A stretch of 64,000 nt of DNA from CAVYWD01 sp963772225 (GTDB lineage Bacteria; Myxococcota; Myxococcia; Myxococcales; UBA5297): the NCBI GenBank assembly GCA_963772225.1, contig CAVYWD010000008.1, positions 62,001 through 126,000 on the forward strand, in the 5' to 3' direction. The number at the start of each line of letters is the position of its first letter. Position 1 is the first letter of the stretch. The translations under genes and the position numbers were made by a program. Below the pieces are notes generated by a model that did not search any database, was not told the DNA's origin, and saw nothing but the letters and a program-made list of their open reading frames with translations. This document shows, one piece after another, positions 9,607 to 19,200 of the stretch.

Positions 9607-10012
9607 GCGTTGCCCTCTGTGTCGTTTCAGACGCCGCGCCCACCTGCCAGCGCTTGCGCTGCCCGGGCGAGAGCGTACTCCAGCGCGACAAGCCCTCGAC
9701 GTCGAGGTTGAGCTGGGCCATGAGCCGTCGCGCCTCCCCGTCGACCCGCTCGGCGAGAGCCAGGATCTCCGGCCCCGACTCCTCGAGCACCTGTTGACAG
9801 AGCGCGACCAGGGCCCCCGCGGGCTCGATGTGGATGCGCCCGAGGTCGGGCGCGAGCTCGCTGGCCAGCAGGCGCAGCAACGTGGTCTTGCCTGCGCCGT
9901 TCTCGCCGACGAGGCCCGACCAACCGTCGGGGAGCTGGAGATCGACCTGGTCGAGGATGGGAACCGAGTCGCGATAGGCGAAGGAGACCCGCTCCAGGCG
10001 GATGAGAGACAT
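9607..10012 (-). pseudogene. ABC-type ATPase N-terminal fragment (ABC-F like)
   Basis: From ATG 10012 the protein starts MSLIRLERVSFAYRDSVPIL, has the Walker A motif GENGAGKTT and reaches the ABC signature region LSPGQRKRWQVG. It breaks off about 10 residues later, before the Walker B aspartate and the H-loop. About 135 residues survive of a domain that normally has more than 220, and ABC-F proteins carry two such domains. Without Walker B it cannot hydrolyse ATP. The start context and the LERVSFAY opening resemble ABC-F translation or antibiotic-resistance ATPases, but a transporter ATPase is possible. Confidence 0.65.
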
Positions 10013-10156
10013 GGAGATGCTCCGAGGGACAGGCCGGCGAAGTCCCTGCACGGGCAGCCAAAACCCCGCGCGCTCACGCTTGGGTGTCGCGATGGCGGCT
10101 CGCAGCCGCGCGCCCTGCCGTCCCTCTCGCGGCCATCGAAGTTGGAACGGGTCGGC

Positions 10157-11800
10157 TTATGGCAGGACCGCGCTAATCTTGTCGTAGAACGCCTGTCCCA
10201 TCACGGCGTAGCCCGCGTCGTTTGGGTGGATTGAGTCGGACATGAGCGACGTGGCGAAATTCGGGTTCTTGGAGAACGCCGTGTAGCTGTCGAAGAAGAC
10301 GACGTGGTTGCCTTCGGCGGCGCGCGCGTCGACGACGGCGGGTATGGCTGCGTTGTAGGTCAAAGCCGTCTGGTTCAGGGTGGCGTCCGCGAACGGCAAG
10401 ATGTTGGAGACCACGACGAGAGCCGTCGGAGCGCCCGCGACAATCTCGTCGATGAGCTTGCCCAATCGGCTGGGTGCATTGGGAAGGTCGATGTTTAGGC
10501 TGACGTCGTTGGTTCCGATCATCAACAGGACGATGTTCGGGTGGTTTTGGGAGATTACCGAATCGGTAATCTGACCGGCAATGCCGGGATGTTGGCCAAC
10601 GGTTTCAATCGTGTATCCGGGGTGGCCTTCGTTGCTCTTTGGGAACGGCCTATTCTGAACCGTGTCCGGGCCGTTCGTCTGGGATCCGACGAACGTGATG
10701 TTCTTGTTGGCGAGCACGGCCTGCTTGAACAGCTCCACGCGATAGCCGCCGTTCGTGGATGCAAAAGGCGACAAGTAGCCCCAGGTGATCGAGTCGCCGA
10801 GCGGCAGAACGACGCACGCAGCTCCCGGAGTGGTAGGGCACGGTTGGAACTCGCGGTCGAAGGTGGCGGTCAGCGACTTGTCCGAGTCCAGGGTGACGGT
10901 CACCTTCTCGCTCGTCCCGGTCGCGCCTCCGCTCCAGCCGGTGAACTTGGCGCCGCTCGCGGGAGTGGCGGTGACCTCCACCGCGCTCCCGGCCGGATAG
11001 GTGTGGGACCCAGCCGCCGGGCTCGTCGTGCCGCTGCCGCTCACGGCGATGGTCAGGGTGCGGCTCGCGGCGCCGAAGGTGGCGGTCAGCGACTTGTTCG
11101 AGTCCAGGGTGACGGTCACCTTCTCGCTCGTCCCGGTCGCGTCCCCGCTCCAGCCGGTGAACTTGGCGCCGCTCGCGGGAGTGGCGGTGACCTCCACCGC
11201 GCTTCCGGCCGGATAGGTGCAAGACCCAGCCGCCGGGCTCGTCGTGCCGCTGCCGCTCACGGCGAGGGTCAAGGTGCGGCTCGTGGTGCTGAAGGTCGCC
11301 GTGAGCTCCTTGTCCGAGTCCATGGTGATGTCGATGGGGTTGGTGCTCCCGGTCGCCGCGCCCTTCCAGCCGGTGAAGCTCGCTTGCCCCGCCGGAATGG
11401 CGGTGACGTGCGCGGTCGTTCCCGCGCAGTAGACGCGGGTCCCCGCGGCCGGAAGGGTCGAGCCCTCCCCTTCGACGTGAATCGTCAGGGCGTACGTCGG
11501 CGCGTCGACCTTCGCGAACTCCGCGGTGATCGCCTTGTCGCCGTCCATGACCAACGTGACCGGATTCCCATGGCCCGTCGCCGCCCCGGACCAGCCCTGG
11601 AACGCCCAGCCGCACTCCGGCACGGCCTCGATCGCGACGCGCCTGCCCTCGGTGAAGACGTGCGCGCCCGGCTCGGGATTCGTCGTCCCGCCCCCGTTCA
11701 CCCCGACCTCGAGCGTGACGGAGCCCACAATCGTGCAGGCGCCCAGCGCGAGCAGGACCGCGGTGCACCACGAGAGGACGCGAGCCATGAGACGCTCCAA
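10157..11800 (-). CDS. SGNH/GDSL hydrolase lipoprotein with four InlB-like repeats
   Basis: A 547-residue lipoprotein with lipobox LLALGAC. Four divergent 'bacterial repeat' (InlB B-repeat-like) units of about 72 residues follow, each with a TYPAGSAVEVTATP...GWSG...LDSDKSLTATF core. The C-terminal domain of about 220 residues is an SGNH esterase/lipase: block I PLGDSIT supplies the Ser nucleophile, block III GTNDVS the Asn, and block V DSIHPND the Asp and His. The likely role is deacetylation or ester cleavage on glycans at the cell surface, with the repeats acting as an adhesive stalk. Repeats 3 and 4 are almost identical at DNA level (216-bp period). ATG 11788 is an alternative start. Confidence 0.88.
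   Translation of the reverse strand: MERLMARVLSWCTAVLLALGACTIVGSVTLEVGVNGGGTTNPEPGAHVFTEGRRVAIEAVPECGWAFQGWSGAATGHGNPVTLVMDGDKAITAEFAKVDAPTYALTIHVEGEGSTLPAAGTRVYCAGTTAHVTAIPAGQASFTGWKGAATGSTNPIDITMDSDKELTATFSTTSRTLTLAVSGSGTTSPAAGSCTYPAGSAVEVTATPASGAKFTGWSGDATGTSEKVTVTLDSNKSLTATFGAASRTLTIAVSGSGTTSPAAGSHTYPAGSAVEVTATPASGAKFTGWSGGATGTSEKVTVTLDSDKSLTATFDREFQPCPTTPGAACVVLPLGDSITWGYLSPFASTNGGYRVELFKQAVLANKNITFVGSQTNGPDTVQNRPFPKSNEGHPGYTIETVGQHPGIAGQITDSVISQNHPNIVLLMIGTNDVSLNIDLPNAPSRLGKLIDEIVAGAPTALVVVSNILPFADATLNQTALTYNAAIPAVVDARAAEGNHVVFFDSYTAFSKNPNFATSLMSDSIHPNDAGYAVMGQAFYDKISAVLP
10862..11509 (-). repeat. 216-bp in-gene tandem repeats
   Basis: Units at 10862-11077 and 11078-11293 differ at only a few bases, and the unit at 11294-11509 is more diverged. 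Each encodes one 72-residue InlB-like module of the SGNH hydrolase. The near identity of two units points to a recent duplication or to gene conversion. Confidence 0.75.
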
Positions 11801-12003
11801 ACCTCTTGGGGAAATGGCCGCTGGCGGGAAGGCGCGCGCAGCCGCGGGTCAGACCGAAGGCACCTCCGAGAAGAGGTGCAACCGGCCGAATTGGGTCATG
11901 CGTTCGGCCTGCGCCCCGCTCCGGGCGCTTCACGTGCCGGGTGGCCGACGGTCGGCGCACAGCAGGGGCGAGTTGAGCGAGGTTCGCAGCGGGGTTGCCG
12001 CCA

Positions 12004-12062
12004 ATCGACAGGGTCAAACATTCCTTTGCCTCACTTCGGTTCGGGGCCTGTGACACTAAATC
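12004..12062. repeat. 59-bp dispersed repeat B, copy 1
   Basis: The segment starting ATCGACAGGGTCAAACATTC and ending GGGGCCTGTGACACTA recurs at 32163-32220 with two or three substitutions. Flanks are unrelated. It is probably the end of an unidentified mobile element, or a small non-autonomous repeat. Confidence 0.55.
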
Positions 12063-12343
12063 GCTTGCCGAACACAAGCGATCCCGGAAACCGAGCAGGC
12101 CCTTGCCCTCTGCGAGCTGCTCCGGACGAGGACGGGACGGCGCGATGCAAGCGAGTGCGCGCAAGCGTTGGAAGCGAGCCGTCCCCAGCGAATTCCGCGA
12201 TTGCGGCCCGCGAATCCACAGGACCAGCCGCCCGAGAATTGGCCGCCCGAGGATTGGCCGCTGCCGGCGGATTCAGGGGAAGGCATCGCCGTCCCATCCG
12301 ATGAGCGTGTGCGCCCCGCGGCCGATTCGCGCCGGCCTCGAAT

Positions 12344-12425
12344 CGAGCTCGCGGGCGGGCGCTCCTGGCGCCTGGCCCTGACCCGGTCAGCTCGGTCGGT
12401 CCTCTGTCCCCTCGAGATCATTCGC
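12344..12425. repeat. 82-bp dispersed repeat C, copy 1
   Basis: This segment (CGAGCTCGCGGGCGGGCGCT ... CTCGAGATCATTCGC) is identical to 40894-40975, and its flanks differ on both sides. In the second copy it truncates an IS91-like transposase and abuts the GH9 gene's ribosome site. Identity over 82 bases in non-coding DNA implies recent duplication or mobility. Confidence 0.6.
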
Positions 12426-13150
12426 AAACCAGGTGTGGACCCACGTGGGCATCACGGCCCGCGGCCACGCCCTTCTCGCGGCCTGGAAGTCGGGCAAGCG
12501 AACCGAGATCGCGCTGCAAACAGGGATCCCGTCGATCGGTTCGACTCCCGCGGAGTCATGTGGTAGTTCCCGACTTTCGGCGCAGCTGCTTCCTGCGTCG
12601 CCACTCGATACCGCACGACAGCTATTCTCTTCCGCGTCCTGGACCGCCGTGGCAGTCGTCCGCGGATCGCGGAGGTGGTCAGGCCATCGGTCATCACGGT
12701 GGTGAGCCAGTACGAGACGCCCACGGGACTCAAAGGGTATGGCTCGCCTTCTGCTTGGGCGGGCGATAGACGTCAAACAAAGCAGAATGAGCGCTGCTCG
12801 GGCCACTTCACGAGTTCGGCGACCCACTCCAGCTTCTTGCGGTCGATAGAGGCGGTCGTCGTGGTCAGCCGGCCACGACCCGGTGAATGTGCGGGGCGAA
12901 GCGGTCCAGGGATGCGTGCCGGCCGATGGTGGTTCGGGATGCCGCATCAGGGCGGGGGTCTTGTGGAAGGTGAGGCCCTTGCCGCCATTGCAACCGGCGC
13001 CGTACAGGGTGGTCTGGATCTCATGGGCCAAGTGCCCGACGGGAAGTGGCACGTCGTATTGTTCCAGAAGTTCCTTCTCGCTGTCGCTGCCGACTCGAGC
13101 TTGCTATCTCACGCGAGGAGAAGCGCGGGAAGAAGATAGAAAGAAACGAC
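12426..13150. other. Decayed region, coding-like on minus strand
   Basis: Minus-strand frames give short protein-like stretches: LEQYDVPLPVGHLAHEIQTT with GGKGLTFHKTPALMRH (about 12900-13070), IDRKKLEWVAELVKWPEQRS (about 12775-12850) and VSYWLTTVMTDGLTTSAIRG (about 12650-12730). They change frame between pieces and have no start. They probably derive from one or two genes carried by mobile DNA; I do not recognise them. Confidence 0.3.
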
Positions 13151-13167
13151 TCGAAACGCCTACGCTC
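13151..13167 (+). mobile_element. Solo tip of IS91-like right end
   Basis: TCGAAACGCCTACGCTC matches the outermost 17 bases of the right ends at 160, 1833 and 6633. Nothing else of the element is present upstream. A 17-base match at the exact boundary is unlikely by chance, given seven such termini in the window. Confidence 0.5.
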
Positions 13168-13449
13168 AAAATGAGAAGGCGGAGCTGCGGATGCCGGGTG
13201 CGACGCCAGGGGGTGGAGGGCGCCGGAGCAGGTCGAGGCCCGTGAGGGAAGTTTCCGGGCGAAGCGCCCCCGACGTCGACTTCGGACGTCGACTCCACGG
13301 AGCGATTGTCGAGGAGCTCGCGATCGAGACGACCGGCATGGCCCCGGAGACGGTGGCTCGGGGCTTTGGCTCGCGGCGAGGAGCGATGGCCGCGACCGAC
13401 GGGGCGCGCCCTTCTTCGCCGAAAAGCGACGCGAGCATCGCCGGCGCGC

Positions 13450-13480
13450 TTGCACGCTCATCTAGAACCTGTATTCTAGA
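13450..13480 (+). promoter_or_regulatory. Promoter overlapped by palindromic operator
   Basis: TTGCAC (13450-13455) and TATTCT (13472-13477) are 16 bases apart and form a plausible sigma-70-type promoter. The perfect inverted repeat TCTAGAACCTGTATTCTAGA (13461-13480) covers the spacer and the -10. It lies about 75 bases upstream of a tetR gene, so autorepression by that TetR protein is the natural reading. The other part of 13168-13556 shows no gene. Confidence 0.55.
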
Positions 13481-13556
13481 ACCCCTCCCGGAGACGGCGA
13501 CGCCGGAGGCGGGTGGAGGCGCACCGCTGCGGTGACCGGCAGCTGCCCATTGACCC

Positions 13557-14162
13557 ATGGCTCGAGCCGCGGAATTCACCCCTGGCGACTTTCTCGAGAG
13601 CGCCGCTGCCCTCGTCGCCGAAGGTGGACCTGGAGCGGCCACCACCTTCGCCATCCTCCGCGGCGTCCGGGCGACGGTCGGCTCGTTCTACCATCGCTTC
13701 GCCTCTCGGGACGCGCTGCTGGCTGAGCTCTGGCTCGGTCTGGTGGAGCCTTACCAGCGCGAGTTCCTGGCGCGTCTCGAGGCTGGAGACGTCCTGGAAG
13801 CGGCGCTCTTCACGCCCCGGTGGGTGCGCCTGCATCCCCGCGCAGCCCGGATCCTGCTCTTGCATCGCCGTGAGGACTTCGTCGAGAAGGCGTGGCCCGC
13901 CTCGTTCGTGACACGCGCCAGGAGGCTGGGAGCGGAGCTGACGAACGGGTTGCGCGAGCTCACCGCGAACGCCTTCGGCGCCGTCTCGGAGGATGCCGTT
14001 CGCCGGGTGCAATTCGCGCTGATCGACGTTCCGATGTCGGCGGTGCGACGCCACCTGGCGGCCGGCGAGCCCGTCCCGGCGGTGGTGGACGACCTGGTTC
14101 GCGAATGCTGCATCGCCTTGATGCCGCGCCGCGGACGGATCATGAGGAGACAAAGACCGTGA
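13557..14162 (+). CDS. TetR/AcrR family transcriptional regulator
   Basis: A 201-residue regulator. The N-terminal DNA-binding domain ends GVRATVGSFYHRFASRDALL, the TetR recognition helix with its usual SFYHRF core, and is followed by an all-helical effector-binding domain. The stop overlaps the next start by four bases (GTGA at 14159-14162), so the two genes are translationally coupled. The palindrome in the upstream promoter is its likely operator. The partner gene suggests it senses a small hydrophobic compound handled by the SRPBCC protein; this is inference. Confidence 0.85.
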   Translation: MARAAEFTPGDFLESAAALVAEGGPGAATTFAILRGVRATVGSFYHRFASRDALLAELWLGLVEPYQREFLARLEAGDVLEAALFTPRWVRLHPRAARILLLHRREDFVEKAWPASFVTRARRLGAELTNGLRELTANAFGAVSEDAVRRVQFALIDVPMSAVRRHLAAGEPVPAVVDDLVRECCIALMPRRGRIMRRQRP

Positions 14163-14707
14163 GCAAGCTCCGAGTGCTTCGAGGGTTCAACGCCATCCTC
14201 AACGTTCACGAGCGCAGCCTTCCCATTTCCCTCGCGACCGCCGAGCGCCTGCTGGAGTCGCTCTCCAGCCGCTCCGACCTGCTGTGGCCCTGCGAGCGGT
14301 GGCCTCCCATGGTCCTGAACGCCGGCCTCGCGCCCGGCTCCTCCGGCGGACACTCGATGATCCGCTACGCGGTCTCCGAGCACTTGCAGGGCCGTCGGGT
14401 CGAGTTCGAGTTCGGGAGCATGGAGCACCTGGGCACGTTCCGCGGCCGGCACTACTTCGAGGTCCTGCCGCGGGGCGGACAGGTGATTCTCCGGCACACC
14501 ATCGACGTCGAGACGGACCTTCGGACCTGGGGGTACTGGAAGGTCTTCGTCGAGCAGATACACGATGCGCTTATCGAGGACGCCTTCGACAAGGCGGAGC
14601 GAAGCGCGGGACTGCGCAGTCCGCACCGCTCGCGGTGGTCCGCGCACGTGCGGCTCCTGCGCTGGCTGCGCGCGCGCCAGGCTGCCCGGAGATTGGCGTC
14701 GGCCTGA
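14159..14707 (+). CDS. SRPBCC/START-like protein
   Basis: GTG 14159 is preceded by GGAG at 9 bases and overlaps the tetR stop. The 182-residue product has the layout of the SRPBCC (polyketide cyclase/START) helix-grip fold: an N-terminal strand and helix (FNAILNVHERSLPISLATAE), a beta-sheet core (VEFEFGSMEHLGTFRGRHYF, QVILRHTIDVETDL) and a long C-terminal helix (VEQIHDALIEDAFDKAE). Such proteins bind hydrophobic ligands in a cavity, and some are cyclases or hydrolases. Co-transcription with the TetR gene is almost certain. Its specific reaction cannot be read from the sequence. Confidence 0.65.
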   Translation: MSKLRVLRGFNAILNVHERSLPISLATAERLLESLSSRSDLLWPCERWPPMVLNAGLAPGSSGGHSMIRYAVSEHLQGRRVEFEFGSMEHLGTFRGRHYFEVLPRGGQVILRHTIDVETDLRTWGYWKVFVEQIHDALIEDAFDKAERSAGLRSPHRSRWSAHVRLLRWLRARQAARRLASA

Positions 14708-14756
14708 GCTTTGGCGCCCTCTCACACGTGCCGGAAGAAGTCCTGAGAACATCTTT

Positions 14757-14925
14757 GAGCGTAGGCGTTTCGAACGGCGTTTCCCCCGCCGGCGTCGGAA
14801 GGCGGGAGGGGTAGCCGACGCGAGCGTCTTTGCAGGCAAAACCGGCCTGGAGGCTAGAGCATCCCCGGCCCGGCGATCCCCGGCCCGGCGAGCAAGCGTC
14901 GCCGAGCTGCCTTCCCGCGCGCCTG
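14757..14925 (-). mobile_element. IS91-like right end, inverted copy
   Basis: The complement reads into the same terminus as the other copies; GAGCGTAGGCGTTTCGAA starts at 14757. It includes the inner block with CAAAGACGCTCGCGTCGGCT and the GCTCGCCGGG(C) repeats toward 14925. It is the only right end in this window on the minus strand. No transposase accompanies it. Confidence 0.65.
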
Positions 14926-14949
14926 CCGCAATGGGGCGCGGCGATCGAC

Positions 14950-15084
14950 ATGAAATACGACGACATCCTCGCCGAGGTGCTCGCGATGTGGGCCAAGGGC
15001 TACTTGCGCGCGGCGGCGGACAACAGCAGGCGCCTCGCCATCACCGAGAGCGGGAAGCGCGCGCTCGGGACGAGCCCGGCCTGA
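14950..15084 (+). CDS. Small hypothetical protein (44 aa), possibly a fragment
   Basis: ATG 14950 opens MKYDDILAEVLAMWAKGYLR, an amphipathic helical stretch, and ends RLAITESGKRALGTSPA. The frame also runs back into the inverted IS91-like end, so the gene may be truncated and only appear to start here. No ribosome site of quality is seen. The family is not recognised. Confidence 0.3.
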   Translation: MKYDDILAEVLAMWAKGYLRAAADNSRRLAITESGKRALGTSPA

Positions 15085-15183
15085 AGACAGGGCGCCGTCG
15101 TCGCAGGGCTTACCAGCGCTTCGCGCCGCGGAGGAGGCGCTCTCGGGCCCTTTTCGGGCCGCCGCCGGGGGCGCGGAAGCGCG

Positions 15184-15843
15184 CTATTCGCAGCTGACCA
15201 CCTGCTTGAGGATGCGGTCCGCGACGGCGTTGAGGTGCTCGATCAGGGGCTCCTGAAGCTCCTGGAACTCGGGCATGAGCGTCTGCTGCATGAACTTCTC
15301 CGGTACCTCTGGGCTTCCTCTTCCAGGAACCTCGAGAAGCCCTCCAGGCTCCTCCGGTACCGCTCCTGCGCGTTCGGGGAGTCGGAAAACTTGAACCCGT
15401 ACTCGACCTCCTGGGGAGCCCCGTCGAAGCACTCCAGCACCTTCCTGCCCTTCGGCGCGTCGTACATCATCACCAGCCATCCCCCGGCATTGAGGTCGGC
15501 GGTGATGCCCGAAATCGTCCGCTGGACGCCTGTCGTCTGGAACCTCGTCGGCGAGAATCAACCTGAAGCAGGATCGACCTTCGTAGCCATGTCCTCTAGC
15601 GTCTGCCTGTCCTTCCCAAAGGCGGGTGCTTCTTCACGCAGGATTGAGTACGTCCCGAGAAGCTCCCTCAGAAGCGACTTTGGAATCTCCTCCGTTCCCT
15701 TGCACGCCTGGACGAGCAGGAGTGCCTGCTGGTGAAGGCGAGCGAACGCCGCTGTCAATCTCACGGCGCCTTTGAACTGGGATAAGAAATGCCGTGATTG
15801 CTTCCCTCAACGCTTCTCCGACTTTCAACAGTTCGTCTTTCAT
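15184..15843 (-). pseudogene. Hypothetical protein, multiply frameshifted
   Basis: Consecutive minus-strand frames join into one plausible helical protein of about 215 residues. It starts MKDELLKVGEALREAITAFL (15843), continues RLTAAFARLHQQALLLVQAC, then MMMYDAPKGRKVLECFDGAP with VEYGFKFSDSPNAQERYRRS, and ends QELQEPLIEHLNAVADRILK before the stop at 15184. At least three frame changes are needed (near 15765, 15570 and 15300). There is no recognised domain. It could be an antitoxin- or partner-type cytosolic protein, but nothing supports a function. Confidence 0.45.
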
Positions 15844-16256
15844 CTTCAATGCATTTCCACGATGGCTTCGGTTGGAATCGACTGGTAAACGGTTACCTCC
15901 TGAGCCCAAATGGAACGATGGTATGGGAGCCCTGCCACTCCGTTGACCCGGGCTCGATGGTCGGCCTCGCCGGCGCGCGGCGGCGGCGCTCCCGGGGCGG
16001 GCCGGAGGAGCGCCGGGCGGTGGAAGCCTTCGTCTTCGTCATGGCGGAGAACCTCGCGGTGGTCCAGCGTGCGCGTTCGGGGCGACGCACAGGACTTTCA
16101 GTCGCACCGATTCATATCGGATCGGCGCGGGCCGCGCCGGACTCTTTCGAAACGGTCTCTCGAAAAGCGCGGTGATGAATTTCGAAGGAGTCCGTCAGGT
16201 CCCGTCGACGTCGGAAATGGCAAGACGGTCTTTTGGGGAGACCCACGTCTAGGGCG
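15844..16256. other. Intergenic region, no gene recognised
   Basis: These 413 bases lie between the broken hypothetical gene and the 3' end of the large Cys-rich lipoprotein gene. No frame with start, ribosome site and motif was found on either strand. Confidence 0.35.
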
Positions 16257-19200
16257 CTACAAGACACAAGCTGCTCGACACGTCAGCGCATTGGCCGTAG
16301 GGCAGAAGGAGCCCGGGCAGTCATCGTCCGAGGAGCAGAACTTGTTGGGATTGCCGCTGGCGCACTTCGGGAGGCTGCAGGCGGGTGGCTGTTTGAGGGC
16401 CGACATACAGCTCTCGATGCCCGCGGCGCAGCAGACCGGCGGCGGACCAGCGCAGCAGCTCGCCCCGGTGGGGCAGCAGATGGGCGTGTCCTGCTGGCCC
16501 TGCGAAATCCATGGGTGGCACACGGACTGGCCGCCGGGGCAGGTCAGGGTTTCTGCCACGCAGTTGCCGGGAGAGGCGCAGTGCGTGCCGGCCGCGCAGC
16601 AGGCCGTTCCGCACGCCTGCTTCTGCGGGCAGCATTGACCGTTCACGCATGACTGGGTGAATTTGTCGCAGCAGGTCGAGCCACAGACCTCGCTGGTGAG
16701 CCCGCCGCAGCAGAGGCTCGTCGAGGCGTCCAGACAGCTCTCTCCAGCGGCGCCATTGCAGCAGGTCGAGCCACAGACCTCGCTGGTGAGCCCGCCGCAG
16801 CAGAGGCTCCTCGAGGCGTCCAGACAGCGCTCCCCAGCAGCGCCATTGCAGCAGGCATTGCCACAAGCCAGGCCGGGCGAGTTGGAGGTCTGGCCCTGGG
16901 AGCAGCCGCCGCAGTCGAGCGTGCCGCCGCAGCCGTCCTGGATCACGCCGCAGGCGGTGCGGGGCGAGGCGCAGGTGCGCGCGCCGCACAGCTGCGGCGC
17001 CTTGGCGGAGAATTCAAAGTTGACGCGCAGCGCGCTCGCGCCCACCAGGTCGCCCTCGGCGACGGTGAACACGTAGTGGCCGAGCAGCGCGCGGCCGCGC
17101 CAGGCGGGCAGCTCGTTCACGTTCGCCGACAGCTTGCACTGCGGCGGCACCTGGCCGTTGGTGATGATGTCGGCGTTATTCGTGGCGGAGCCGCGGCACA
17201 CGTCCATGGTGAGGAGCGGCACCTCTTTCCACTGCGGGCTGGCGAACAGGGTGGCCAGCACGTTGGCGTTGTCGAGCGCCGGCGCCGAGCGCGCGTAGCT
17301 GAACGAGAGGTACTGTGCGGTGTCGAGCCCGTTGGGCGCCGCAGAGGTGGGCCCGAGCCAGAGCTGCTCGGACGAATCGCGCATGGCTCGGCCCTGCGTG
17401 CGGCCGGCTGCGCCGGTGTCGACGAACACGGCGAAGTCCTCCAGCTCGTGTGCCACCGTGCCGGCATAGAAGGGGCTTCCGCCCTGCGCCTCGGCCAGCG
17501 TGACGTCGATGGGCACGTCGTAGACCTTGCCGGCGTACGGATCCACCCGCCCCATCGACGCGTCGATCGGCACCACCATCTGGAAGTGGCCGGCGACGGT
17601 GAAGGGGAAGGTCTGTGAGCCGGCCGCCACCACCGCGGCCAGCTTGTCGAGCCGCTTCTGGAAGCAGAAGGTCTGCTGGTCTTCGAAGCGCAGGTCGAGC
17701 GAGTCGGCGTCCACGCCGCCGCACGCGTCGAGCAAGTCGTTCAAGTAGTTGCGCTGCGCGCCGTCGAGCGCGACGCCGAAGGTGGCGAAGTCGTGCTCGA
17801 CGGCGCGCTTGGCGAGGAAAGCCAGCTCGCCGGCGCGCTGCGTCCGCTCGATCGCCTCGCCGTATTCGGCCTTGAGCAGCTCGTCGAGGTAGCCCAGGCC
17901 GAAGCGGTTCTCGTAAAACCGCGCCTGGCTCGCCTCCAGCTGCATGACGGTGGCCTTGGCCTCGTCGATGCGCGCCTGCAGCACAAACATCTCCCGGTGC
18001 GCCGCCCCAAGCCGGCGCGAGGCCTCGCGCAGCTCCATCAAGAGCGCGGTCTGCTGCTGCTTGAGGCCCGCTATCTGCAGCGCGCGCGACACCTGCGCGT
18101 CGCCGCCTTGGGCCACCGCGTCCCAGTCGGACTTGGGCAGCGCGTCCTTGATGGTGCCGCCCAGGTCGTCCTTGAGCCACTTCTTTGCCTCGTCGTTGTC
18201 TTTGAAGATCTTGGCCCCGCTGGCGCCGAAGTCGTTGTCGAGCCCGTTGGCGAGCCCGTCGGAGATCGCCACCGCCGCCGGGGCCAGCTCGGGCGCCAGC
18301 GCCGTGATGGCGATGGCCGCGCCCTTGGAGACGACGAACTTCGTCAGGTCGTCGAGCGTGAAGCTCTTTTTGGTGATCTGGGTGCTCGAGCGGCACCAGC
18401 ATCTGCGCCACCTGCGCCAGCTCGCTGTGCAGGTTGGACATATCCGCAATGGCCGCCTGACGCTCCGCCTGCACGTTGGCGAGCGCCTGCGCCAGCGAGC
18501 CCATGCGGTTCGGGTTGGTGTCGTAGGTAGCGCGCAGCGCCTGGATCTCGTTGTCCACCGACGAGGACCAGGTGCTCACAACGTCCTGATCGAGGTACTG
18601 CAGCCGCAGCCCCAGCGTCCAGTTGTCGATCGCGTCGCGCGCGCTCTTCAGCTCGTCCGTGGCCATGCCGATCAGCGCGGCGGCCTTGAGCGAGGCGGGC
18701 GGCGCGTATCGCGGCGAGTAGCCGTAGTAGTTTTCGCCGCGGTCGAGGTAGTGCGCGCGCTGCTCGAGCTCGATCCGCAGCCCGCAGACCTCCTTCACGT
18801 CCGGCGCGTAGGAGCCGTCGGGCTTGCACTCGATCGGCTGGCCGTTGCCGGCGTCGGTGGCACGCTGGTTGGCATCGAGGAGGAAGCGCGCCTCGGCGTA
18901 GCGCAGGCGGGCCGCGTCGAGCTCACCCTGGCGGAAGCGCTTGTGCGCGACGGCCAGGCGGCGGCGCAGCTCGAGCGGGTGGAGCTGGCGCATGGCGATC
19001 GCCCAGCCGATGCGCGGCATGGTGACCGATGTCGGGAAGGACGGAGTGTAGGCGCCGCTCGGGGCGCTCTCGCCGTCGCGGCCGAGGTTGTTGGCGCGAC
19101 AGGAGGTGGCGCCGTGCGGGACCGAGCCGTCGTAGTCGGAGCCGTACGGGTAGCCGGGCTCGAGGCAGAAGGCCAGGTCGGCGCCGCCGCCCTTGCCCGG

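Noticed and set aside
10862..11509. Regularly spaced repeats resembling a CRISPR array
   Set aside because: The period is 216 bp, the whole unit is repeated (no unique spacers) and it encodes protein modules on the minus strand.
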